Assembly: GCA_047495785.1 (NCBI GenBank)
Contig: JBLDXI010000033.1
Coordinates: 992,001 to 1,056,000, forward strand
Direction of reading: 5' to 3'
Origin: Lepidodermella squamata
Taxonomy: Eukaryota > Gastrotricha
Length of the DNA stretch: 64,000 bases
Part shown: positions 47,621 through 57,241 of the stretch, piece by piece
Layout of the letters: each line of letters opens with the position of its first letter
Position numbering within the stretch: the stretch's first letter is position 1
Notes under the pieces: model-generated
Told to the model about the DNA's origin: nothing
The model's database searches: none
The model's input: only the letters and a program-made list of their open reading frames with translations
Made by a program: the position numbers and the translations under genes

Positions 47621-47723
47621 CTCCATTTTCGAAGCTATACATCGGTCCTAAAACTGAATTCATATTGTTTCCCACACACCTGGCCTACTACAAAGAAAAC
47701 ATTCGATATACAGAGAGATTCAG

Positions 47724-48702
47724 CCATAGACATAATTTAGGATAGACTGCTTACTCACGAGAAAAAGGGTGCTACGCCATGGGCACCAGATGGTCAGCTG
47801 ATTCATCAACGCTTGGAGGTAAAGTAAACAAAATATTCGATTTGTTTTTAGCTGGTTCCGTGACGATTTCGATTTTCCCAAGGGTTTGGTTGATGGATTC
47901 AGGCAGATGAAATCACGAGGAACACGCTGGTTATTTTTCGAAATTTTTAAAGAAATTTTTACTGGTATTATCGACGAAAAATAGTTTCGCAGTTACAAAT
48001 AAAATTAATTTTCGTGATCAATTACGTTGAAATTGAAGCAGTTTTTTAATGGTCCAGGTAGCCCGCATCATTGTCCACATGTCGATACTTGGAGCGAACT
48101 TCGATTATTTTTTACTGATTTTCTACGAATTTTCAAAATATCGCCAAGCCGAATTGGCATTATTTTGAAAGAAAAGCCAAACTGTGATCTTTTTCCAGCT
48201 ACACCATGTGGGTGTGGCGCACGTGCTGTCAACAAAGATTCTAGCATGAAACCTCCAGTTTTTGCATAGTTGGAGGTTGAGATTCCTCTTCTAAAATTCC
48301 TGGAAAATCAGTAAAAAATAATCGAAGTTCGCTCCAAGTATCGACATGTGGACCATGATGCGGGCTACCTGGACCATTAAAAAACTGCTTCAATTTCAAC
48401 TTCATTAACGGTCTTAATTACGTTTATTTCATGAGGGATTTTTTGATTCTTTGCATAAACTCTTTTTTGTGGCTCGAAAAATTTCGAAAAAATAACTAGC
48501 GTGTTCCTCGTGATTTCCTCTATCTGAATCCATCAACGAAACACGCGATTAAATCGAAATCGTCACGGAACCAGCTAAAAACAAATCGAATATTTTGTTT
48601 ACTTTACCTCCAAGCGTTGATGAATCAGCTGACCATCTGGTGCCCATGGCGTAGCACCCTTTTTCTCGTGAGTAAGCAGTCTATCCTAAATTATGTCTAT
48701 GG
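47724..48702. mobile_element. 979-base foldback element with 6-base target duplication
   Basis: The arms, about 400 bases each (47,724-48,123 and 48,303-48,702), are reverse complements with scattered differences and small indels. Landmarks: CCATAGACATAATTTAGGAT at the left end, with its complement at the right end. A spacer of about 180 bases (48,124-48,302) is unique. The element is flanked on both sides by ATTCAG (47,718-47,723 and 48,703-48,708). No coding frame is convincing. The long arms and small target duplication fit a foldback-type or very long terminal-inverted-repeat non-autonomous element. Confidence 0.75.
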
Positions 48703-49572
48703 ATTCAGCTGACGGAGACAGAAATCCAGCCCGCGCGTGTGATGCATGAATCCTATAGTTTAGTTTCGGGTTTGCCAGGGTTCGAGATGACAGATTTATG
48801 TTTAGAATGCTATTCTATGTATAACTCGGAAGCAAGCGACGATGTGATTAGCCACGGCTTTCTTGGCTATCTATCAGGTCACACAGGGACGTAAAATCGA
48901 GATGACGATGATGATGATGATGACGGCTTTCCACCCAGTTCAGGGTTTCGCCGCTTCCACACCAGAGGCACAGATTCTTTCGGCCAGTTCTCGCCACCAG
49001 GTTCTGTTGCTGGCCAGCTCCCTCAGATGGACGAGGTCTTTGTGGCAGTTCAGACTGGGGACCCACGGCTGTCTCTTGATGTAGTCATGGTCGTTTTGGA
49101 TGGCAGTATTTAAGGCAAAGGTTTCGTGGAGATCTTTCGCGAGGACTTTCGGCAATATGATCAGGCCTCTCCAGAGAAAAGGTTGACCGAGTTTTTCGAA
49201 GTATTGGTCCATGGCGACCTGTGCGGTAGAAAAAATATTTGTTAGCAGTTTTGGGGATTTCGAAGGCCCTGGTCACGATTTTGAAATCCGTTTGTCTTTA
49301 TCTATCACTGTTAGGGCTGTACAAAAAGTGGCCGAAATTGTCCTATCCGCCCAGCTGATTTCAGGCGATTTTTCGAGCACCCTAACTTCTGTGTCAGGTG
49401 TGTTCAGTTTTGGAATTTTATATTCTAAATTACTCCCATGAATGTCCTTAAGATTCTCCCTCACTTTTATCACCGAAAACATTCAGAGTAAAAAGGTTTC
49501 AGAGGCTCAGCATTCAGATCTGAATTCAGCTTTTCAAGGGACGAATTCGGCCGGTTTGATTGAATCTCAATC

Positions 49573-49710
49573 CCTGAAGAGCATCGTAAATCAGCAGGTT
49601 AATCTGATATCTATGTCCACGTCGAACCAGCCGCAAAAACGGTTCTCATTGGTTTATTAACTTTCGCCATTGCGTATTAGAACAATTTGGCGGAGCTCAG
49701 GCTTGGGCAT
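49573..49710 (-). pseudogene. Broken fragment of phosphoglycerate mutase exon 1
   Basis: Matches the 5' part of the mutase gene at 42,200-42,510 with an internal deletion of about 180 bases. The start codon region is still readable, but two consecutive stop codons replace the codons after the ESE motif, and the catalytic His codon has become Asn. It lies in the same position relative to transporter 2 as the intact gene does to transporter 1, so it arose by duplication of the whole segment rather than by retrotransposition. Confidence 0.8.
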
Positions 49711-49987
49711 ATTTTCACAATATGTATTCAAGTATTATTAGCAAAAATGTTAAGGCGTGTACTTGCATCCGCTTGTGTGTTATACCCACGACCCATTAGT
49801 GACGCATTTAATCACCTGTTTCACGCTGAAAATAATAATAACATTTAAGCCTCTAGAGCTCACCACGTAGCTTGGTTCTATCCATAACATAATAAAATAG
49901 AAAATAATAAAAAATAATATGCAAGCTAGATGCACGGACGAAATTAATTAATTATCAAACCTTGATCGTTCTAATTTTTTTTTAAAT

Positions 49988-51651
49988 ATGAGCTCCGAGT
50001 TGGGCGTTGGCTTTATGGCCCTGTCAACCACAGCCTTGCTAAAATGCCTAAACCGCATATTGCTGAAATTTCTCGCATCTGCCCGATCTGAGGAGCCACT
50101 TCCTGTATTGTATATCCTCTTAATTCGCCACGTCACAGTGGCAATTTTCGCGATACCTTACGCAAAGCTGACTCAGTCGCCGTTTTTTACATTCAGCCCT
50201 CGCGAATGGTTTTTCCTAATGATCCGATCTGTGATCGCTTTCAGCGTTTCGCTTACAAGCAGCTTTGCTGTCACGCTAATTTCGCTGCCTGATTTGGCGA
50301 CCATCACTTCAATGACGCCCATAGTCACTTCATTCGTCAGCTGGCCATTGCTAGGCGAGAGACCGAAATTATCGGACTTTCCAATTTTCATCGTGATGCT
50401 GACAGGTTATTTCAGACTATAATTAATATAATTTTCAATCAATTAGTAAATACACCTTTTCCCGGAGCAATTTGCCACGGCACCATTGGCGTTTGCCGAT
50501 CTATTTTTAGCATGAACTGGTTGACATGAATGATGGTCATTATTTTTTGCGCCTACTTAGTCGTCGTATTCCACTTCTTTGATAATGATAGTAATGAATG
50601 GATTTTATTGCTTTTGGCGCTGATCAGTAACAAAAAATACGGCTCGCGCCAAATCTTTGTGCCAAATCTCATGTGCCAAATATGGTCTCGTACTAAATTA
50701 TTTTGATTTTCGGGTTAAAGTCTTCGAAGGCAAAATTTTTGAAGCGCTCAGAGATGATGACAATAATTTTTGCTCTATTTGATCACCGCAAATTTTCATA
50801 ACCGCTCGAATTTTTTGTTAAATAGTTCAAGGTTAGGGTCGAATATACCAATATTCTTTTTCCTTTTGCGAGCGGTAACAATCACGGACATATAAAAAGG
50901 CTTCACCCGTATAATTTATTTTAATTGAATTATGATAAATTATTTCTATTTATTTAATTCATAATATAAGCGACCTTAATTTGAATTTTTTAATCAATTT
51001 TGATTACTCTTTGAGTTCAATATTTTTTTTATCTCTTTCCAGGTGTTCTATTCATTATTCAACCGCATTTCATCTTTGCTGGGTCTAGAAACTATTCGCC
51101 GCCGAATGTCATAGGGGTGTCACTAGGCGTGATGTCAGTTTTCGGAAAGGTAAACCAAATAGCAGTAAATTCGCCACCCTAATCGCTTGTTACAGTGTAT
51201 GATCCATACGAGCGTTCGAGGACTTCGCCAGGTCTCTTCAGCCAGCGCCAACTTCATCTACGGCATGGTTTCTGCGATCATATTCATAGCTGCCAATATA
51301 GCTTGGGATCCGACGTATCCTCCCTGCTCGGTCTTGATTCGCTCGGAAACTGTTTTCAGCGGGTTGCTATTTTCAGTCGACATTGGGCTGAGCAAATTTG
51401 CAGGTCGATTCTTACCAGCGCCTTTCATATCGCTTAGCGCCGGGCTGGAACTCGTTTTTCAACTCCTGATTCAACTAATTTTCTTCCATGTCGATGTTAA
51501 AGTGTTCAACCTAGTTGGAGCTCTCATTGTGATATCAGCTTTCGGCCTCATTGCCGCAAGAAATATTCTGTTCGGAAATGTAACTAAAGGCCATCGTGAA
51601 GTTTGGGTGGAGAAGCAGCAAAACTGCTTCATGAAATTTCTGACCATTTAG
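49988..51651 (+). CDS. EamA-type transporter 2 (recent duplicate of transporter 1)
   Basis: Exons 49988-50405, 51043-51149 and 51196-51651; 326 residues, exactly the exon lengths of transporter 1, with few amino-acid changes (for example SLTSSFAV for VVLSNSFAV, NILFGNVTKGHREVW near the C-terminus). All frames are intact, so both copies appear functional. The first intron is 637 bases and lacks the mariner-like insertion found in copy 1. Flanking similarity extends from the pseudogene upstream to about 51,935 downstream. Confidence 0.87.
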
Positions 51652-52322
51652 ATATCCTGGCCAACCTAACCGAGCAGGGTATCTTGAAATAAATGGCCTT
51701 GGATGAACTGTGTTGTATTCATCATATTTTTTTCACGAAATGTTTCCGCCAAGAAAACACCCATACAGAATCCGATATGTCTACCAAATGAGGATATTTC
51801 TTGAGGATTTTCTTGAGAAAAAGAAAAACCGAGAAGGAATTATTGTCATCAGTATCGGCGAAATTTGCCTTCAGAATTTTAATGAGCAAATATTTGTTCA
51901 GAGTTATTTTACCATCGGCATGAGATCGAGTTGCACAAATGGACCTGAAAAGACAAGCGTTAATACAAAAGTGAATGGTGAAATACATGAAGAGTTAAAT
52001 CCTTATACATTATATGCAGCTTCTTTAATTTCGAGTGAATTTCGATGACATCGATTCGATTGAATCGCGCGTTCTCCTAACTCAGCACACGCGTTTTGTC
52101 GTCACGTTTCATCTGACAATAAGAAATGACTGGCACAATGATTGTTCCAGGAAGCATGCGGATCGTTTTTGGAACCACGCCCGCACGCGATTCGCGTCTA
52201 AAACGCCTATAAGAAGAGGGTGTGGCCTCATCGGAATATTCATCATCTGCTCATTCGCAATTTGCATTTAAAGCAATTTAAAGTCTTTTCAGTTTTTCGT
52301 AGTCTTCAAATCTTCAAGTAAA
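51652..52322. other. 3' flank of transporter 2 and 5' flank of the heat-shock gene
   Basis: The first 280 bases still align with the 3' flank of transporter 1 (to about 44,935). The 112-codon frame across this stretch is therefore not a gene. The rest is the presumed promoter of the heat-shock gene. Confidence 0.5.
52208..52213 (+). promoter_or_regulatory. TATA-like box of the plus-strand heat-shock gene
   Basis: TATAAG 115 bases before the ATG. A GAATATTC sequence (GAA-nn-TTC, minimal heat-shock element) lies downstream at about 52,234, within the likely leader. Upstream I see only an imperfect TTCCAGGAA near 52,146. Confidence 0.45.
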
Positions 52323-53749
52323 ATGGCTTGCTCATACACCTCGATGCCGTCGACCTTCGGCGCCGCCGCCGGCTACACCAGCCCGATCAGCGTTGAGAAC
52401 ATGCTCCGCAACAAGGTCGACCTCTACTCGGCCCTGCCCGTCGAGCGCAGCCTCATCAACGCCAGCCCGATCGTCGGCAACACCTTCGCCTCGGCCGCTC
52501 CCTTCGGCGGTGCCTTCGAGACCGAACAGGCCCTCCGCTTCGGTGGTGCTGGCTCCGTCGTCGAGTTCGGCGCCCACACCGGCCGCGTCTTCGGTGCCGA
52601 CTGCGGCGCCCAGCTCGCCTCGATCGTCGCCGCCCGCCTCAACACCTTCCTCGGCCACGAGGTCGCCGTCCGCATCGGCGCCCAGTGGGGAGCTGAGGTG
52701 TGCGCCAAGCTGGGTGCCGAGCTCGCCGTCAAGCTCGCCAACGGCTGGCCCGTCGAGCAGTGCGCCCGCTGGTGCTACACCTTCGGAGCCGAGCACGGCG
52801 CCGAACTGGGTGCCGTCATTGCCCAGCGCCTGGGTGCCATCTACACCGCCGAGCACGCCGCCCGCGTCTCGTCGATGCTCTTCGCCGAGTTGAGCCAGCA
52901 GCTGTGCTACGTCATCGCCGCCCGCCTCGGCGAGTCCCGTTTCGGCCGCGTCAACAACTGGACCGGCTCGTACCCGACCACCTACGGCTCGTACGCTGGC
53001 AACTACGGCTACCCGACCACCTACGGCTCTTTCGAGCGCTTCGGTGGCCTGTTCGGCGGTCGCCCTGAGCTCTTCAACACCACCAACACCTTCGGCTCAT
53101 ACCCGACCACCTTCGGCTCCTTCGGTGCCAACACCTGGGCCAACACCCCCAACACCTGGTTCAACACCATGTCTGGCGACAACAAGCTGTACAACATCGC
53201 CTTCCGCCCGTCGTCGGAGCTCGAGATGTACACCCTGACCAACCCGATCCGCATGATCGACGTCGAGGGCAACCGCCAGCTGTACCTGTGCTTCGAGCTC
53301 AAGGGCTTCAAGCCTGAGGAAGTCTGTGTCACCCTGAACAAGGCCGAGCGCGCCGTCGTCGTCGAGGCCGCCCACGACATCAAGGAGGGCAAGGAGCACC
53401 AGATCTCCCGCAAGTACTCGCGCAAGTTCGTCCTGCCCGAGGTGAGTCATTGATCGAAATTTCAATCAACTCTATTTTAATTGTTCGTTTCGCTTATTTT
53501 CAGACCCTTGCCAAGATCGACCTGACCAAGGTTGAGCTCAAGTCGTGCCTGACCCAGGAGGGCTACCTCGTCGTCGAGTGCCAGCTGCCGAAGATGACCA
53601 CCGAGGAGATCGCCAAGTCGCCGATCATGTCCGAGCTGTACAACAAGATGCCCTTCGGTGGCTACAACGCCGTCCACAACTTCGGTGGCATGCCCTCGAT
53701 CAGCAGCCACTACAACAACGTCAAGCCCGTCACCGTCAAGACTGCCTAA
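52323..53749 (+). CDS. Small heat-shock protein with an alanine/glycine-rich N-terminal domain
   Basis: Exons 52323-53441 and 53504-53749; 454 residues. The crystallin half (about residues 280-440) is nearly identical in protein and DNA to the gene at 37,863-39,174 (EEVCVTLN against EEVTVTLN is the only clear change in the central block), and the intron sits at the same place, after VLPE. A short Tyr/Thr/Pro/Gly spacer (SYPTTYGSYAGNYGYPTTYG) recalls the repeat of the paralogue. Residues about 75-210 are a different domain, helical in appearance, with recurring GAxxGAxLG and IAxRLG units and several cysteines. I do not recognise it. Strong GC-ending codon use, unlike the neighbours. Confidence 0.88.
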
Positions 53750-54181
53750 ACGATTGAGAAGACCGAACGATAATCGAAGCCAGCCATGCATGATAAGACA
53801 TGATGAGGACGATTTTGTGATTAGTCTCAAATAATTCTGATGATTATGCATGCAATTATCTGTCTATTTGCGGCTTGATCACTCGATAAATCGCTTGTTT
53901 ATGAATAAATTTAATGCATCATGTATGGTTAAAAAAATCTCGAATTTTTGTCGGCGATAAATATAGCAAATCGTAATCTCGCGACTCGCGCTAACTGAAC
54001 CGTGATTTCCATGAATTACACCTGATCAGACGAAAAAATGTGTAAGTAGCATCGGCTTAATTGAAAAAACCAGGGTTTTACCGCCAACGCTCCATTCAAA
54101 GTATTTATGGAAAGCCAGACCGGTTAAATAATTCCCACTATTCCGCATTTATTGCTTCATTCCAAAATTTTCTGAGAAATA
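53750..54181. other. Intergenic region between the heat-shock and secreted-protein genes
   Basis: No supported gene. AT-rich, with an AATAAA-like signal for the upstream gene (GAATAAAT at about 53,902). Confidence 0.35.
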
Positions 54182-54664
54182 ATGAGTTCATTTTTCACTT
54201 TAATAGCAGCGATTCTAGTCGCTGCTTCACCTGTTTCGACTGCTTCCGTCAATCCAACTGCCGAAAACAAAGTGGCGAAGTTTGCCCTCGAAAAATTAAC
54301 AGATGCCTTGTCCTCAGTGAAATCAAGCTGCGGCCATTTAACAACTGAAAGCAAGTCAAATGCCGAAAACGCTACAGCGTCTGAAGACAACTTTAAGACG
54401 CCAATCGACGAGGCTGAAATATTGAAGGTCATTGAAGGCAGTAAACACGTTGGCAAGTCTGGCGTAAAGACGCAATGTGTCGTCAAATTGGCGCTGCTGA
54501 GACGGTTCGCGAAAACTACGCTCAACATCTTGAAAGAACTTCGGCAAAGAAAGGCGAACAGCGATGAAAACTGCAAGGAGTTACTGGCGTTCCTTCTCGA
54601 AAAACAAATGCCTGTCAGCAAATTTTACGGCGGATGTATCAAAAATGTACTTGAGAAAAATTAA
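54182..54664 (+). CDS. Small secreted helical protein of unknown function
   Basis: Single exon, 160 residues. Signal peptide MSSFFTLIAAILVAASPVS, then a mostly helical, Lys/Glu/Ala/Ser-rich mature region with four cysteines (SSCGH, TQCVV, ENCKE, GGCIK), which could form two disulphides. No family recognised. The single clean frame with signal peptide, cysteines and a downstream AATAAA at about 54,746 supports a real gene. Confidence 0.6.
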   Translation: MSSFFTLIAAILVAASPVSTASVNPTAENKVAKFALEKLTDALSSVKSSCGHLTTESKSNAENATASEDNFKTPIDEAEILKVIEGSKHVGKSGVKTQCVVKLALLRRFAKTTLNILKELRQRKANSDENCKELLAFLLEKQMPVSKFYGGCIKNVLEKN

Positions 54665-55019
54665 TTTTTTAATCTAAGACTTGATACAAAATAATTTTAT
54701 TTTTAATTGTTTTTTTCATTTAAAATTTGTAAAAAATGTTTTTCAATAAAAATATGGAGAAATTAAAATCGCGTCAACATAAATTATTGAATAAGTTTGG
54801 CATGTCATTATATCAATCCAAGTTCGCACACAATTTTTCGAACTTCTGAATAATTCAAAGGGACATTTTGCTGTGATACAATATTGTGTTGATAATTAAC
54901 GATGCATACCATTTCATGTAAAATATTTATTGTAATTTTATGTATCAGAGGTTCGATACATGCAGCTTGACTTCGGCAAATCCGGTATTCGACGTTTTCA
55001 ATTTCGAGCCCTCCAAAAA
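54665..55019. other. Intergenic region upstream of the acetylcholine-receptor-like gene
   Basis: AT-rich with no recognised element. The frame that opens upstream of 55,020 is in phase with the first exon but adds non-signal sequence before the signal peptide. Confidence 0.3.
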
Positions 55020-57114
55020 ATGGAAATGCAAATTGCCTTGGCGATTTTTTTTAATTTCTATTCTGTAATTCAGCGATCCGCGGCTAAATTAATGTACGGC
55101 TATCCGGTTTCGCCGTACGGCCGACATCTTCTAGACCCGGAGTAATATTTTAATAATTTTCTCTGAAATTCTTATTTGTGCTGATTCAGTCACCCAAGGG
55201 TTCGCGGAATCACCGATGAAGAGCGTTTGTCAGGAAAATTGTTTCGGCGATACGACTTTCGAATAGGTAATTCGTGTTTACTGAATTTCCTGAAAATTAA
55301 AATAATTCCGTGGAACAGGTCCGCGGCTAAATTGGTCGGATGTCATTGAAATTCATATCAGTGTGTCGCTTTCCTCCATTCCCAAGCTGGTTTGGATTCC
55401 TATATTTTATTAATTTTGACAAGAAATTATTCTGTTTTAGGAAGATGTGCCTCAGGTTCTTCACGCCTTTATTTGGATGGACTTAGTAATTATTTCGAAT
55501 TTTCTGTTAAATTCTTCCTTAATTTAATTTAATTTTCTTAGTGGTGGGTCGATGAAAGGTCAGATTAATGATATTGGATTCGTAACCAATTTAGATTTGA
55601 GAGTAGGCTGGTTTGGAATCCTGATAAATTCAACGGCTTGAAAAAAATGGCTATTCCAACCAAACGAATCTGGCTGCCTGACTTGGTTATGTACAACTCA
55701 GCCGAAACGATAGATACTCGATTTCTGTACGATCTACAAGCCATGGTTGACTACACCGGGGTCGTAAAGCTCACTCCTTACCTCAAAGTCCGACCTTTTT
55801 GCAAGCTGGACCTCAGGATTTATCCATTCGACGAAACAATGTGAGTTTTGGTCACTTCGATATAATTTAAATAAATTTCAAATAAATTATAGATGCTCAC
55901 TTCAATTCGGATCCTGGACCCACGATAGAAGCCGATTGGTTTTGATAAATGAGTCGCACATAGCTGACATGTCCAAGTACACTGAATCGAGTAAATGGGA
56001 CGTTTTAGCAACCCGAGTCCGCCAAATCAGCCGAGATCATCTCATCTTCAGCAACTGGCCTAACGGCACTAAGCTAATCCATCACTACGCCGATCTTGAG
56101 GTTAACCTTAAAATGCGCCGGAGATTTCTATTCAACTACTACTTTGACGTATTCTTCCCGTGCCTAATCATGTGTGGCGTTAGCATTCTTACGTTTTGGC
56201 TCGAATTCGATGAAGGCGAGAAGATTTCCCTTGTCATCGGCCTTCTTCTCACGCAAATTCTCGTTCTGTTGCTAGTAACAAAAAACACCCCGGTGACAAG
56301 CGACGTTTTCCCGTTGATTTCAATTTACCTCGTTCTTACGATGGTTTTCACGAACTCAGTCGTGATCGTTGAGGTGGTTATGCTAATATTTTACCATAGC
56401 ATAAGCAACGAGACGAGAAAACCTCCTATCTGGCTGAAAAATGCTTCGAAATCAGCCGCGAGGTATCTTTTCATCTCCCCTTCGAGGCGGCGACGTGAGT
56501 CGTTAATTAGTGAGGAGAGAAAATCGTCGATTATTAAGGAGGATTTATTATTACCATCTCCTGAAGAGAAGCCTCAGCCTATAAAGAAATCTATCTCGTT
56601 GCCGATAGGTTTCGAACAGCGCGATAATTCAATGAAGCGCGACGTGTCATTCAATCTCGACTCGGAAATTAGCCGTGAAATAGCTGAAAAGCGTAGGCGG
56701 GAAAAACAAACTCAACGTGTTTTAAGCTCTATAGAAAGTATGTGTAGCATAAATTATTCAGACACGCAGGAGAAACTACGCTCACGTTATTTCAACGTCG
56801 ATACTACAGCGGAGAAGAGAGCTAGGAAACAAGCCTGTTACGACAAAATTATTCACCGCCGTAGATTATCTCTGATCAGGCAGATTGCCGAAACTGTTTC
56901 TTACAAACAGAATACAACCGGCAGGATCGGTAGAATCAATCGAAATAAGGAGGAATGGATCAAAGTTCTGAGGGTCATCGAAAGGGCTTCTTTCTTCCTA
57001 TTCCTAACTGCTATTTTGGGCTTTAATTTCACTATCCTCATCTGGCAGCCTTACAAAGCCGTGCATACTGACCATTTCGAACATCTCCATGGCAATGTGT
57101 CCGGAAAATATTGA
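55020..57114 (+). CDS. Acetylcholine-receptor-like Cys-loop subunit N
   Basis: Exons 55020-55141, 55190-55266, 55319-55389, 55441-55485, 55542-55558 (17 bases), 55595-55840 and 55893-57114; 599 residues, all phases consistent. Much closer to classical nicotinic subunits than the array: ERLSGKLFRRYDFRIGPRLN, WWVDERFESRLVWNP, loop A IWLPDLVMYNSAE, Cys-loop C(x13)C with YPFDETI, then CSLQFGSWTH with the loop-B tryptophan kept. Loop C lacks paired cysteines, so it is a non-alpha type. The pore has DEGEKISLVIGLLLTQILVL, the usual cation-selective GEK. The 20' ring is Lys instead of the usual Glu. The M3-M4 loop is about 210 residues, basic and serine-rich. M4 is in FFLFLTAILGFNFTILIW. Confidence 0.9.
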
Positions 57115-57241
57115 GTTTTTTTATTGTCCTGTTACTGATAAGATAACCAGCCGGTCTGTGGGCTGTGGGACCTTATCTTAGTTTTGGTTTTTTCTCAATG
57201 AGTTATCACTTTTACAAATATTATTATGCCCTGGTTGAATC

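Larger units (their letters stand above)
44576..49572. other. Repeat-rich DNA between the two duplicated segments
   Basis: About 5 kb without a supported gene. The first 360 bases are duplicated 3' flank of transporter 1. Then come roughly 1.4 kb with no recognised feature, a set of nested inverted repeats (46,340-47,650), a foldback element (47,724-48,702), a short (GAT)n-like run at 48,902-48,926, and a minus-strand 90-codon frame (49,212-48,940) that may be an old retroelement tail. Confidence 0.55.

Noticed and set aside
51710-52048. 112-codon plus-strand frame downstream of transporter 2
   Set aside because: It aligns, with indels, to the non-coding 3' flank of transporter 1, so it is duplicated flank and not a gene.
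52332-52893. Long open frames in other phases and strands across the heat-shock genes
   Set aside because: They are by-products of the high GC content and biased third positions. The real frame carries the crystallin domain and splice sites.
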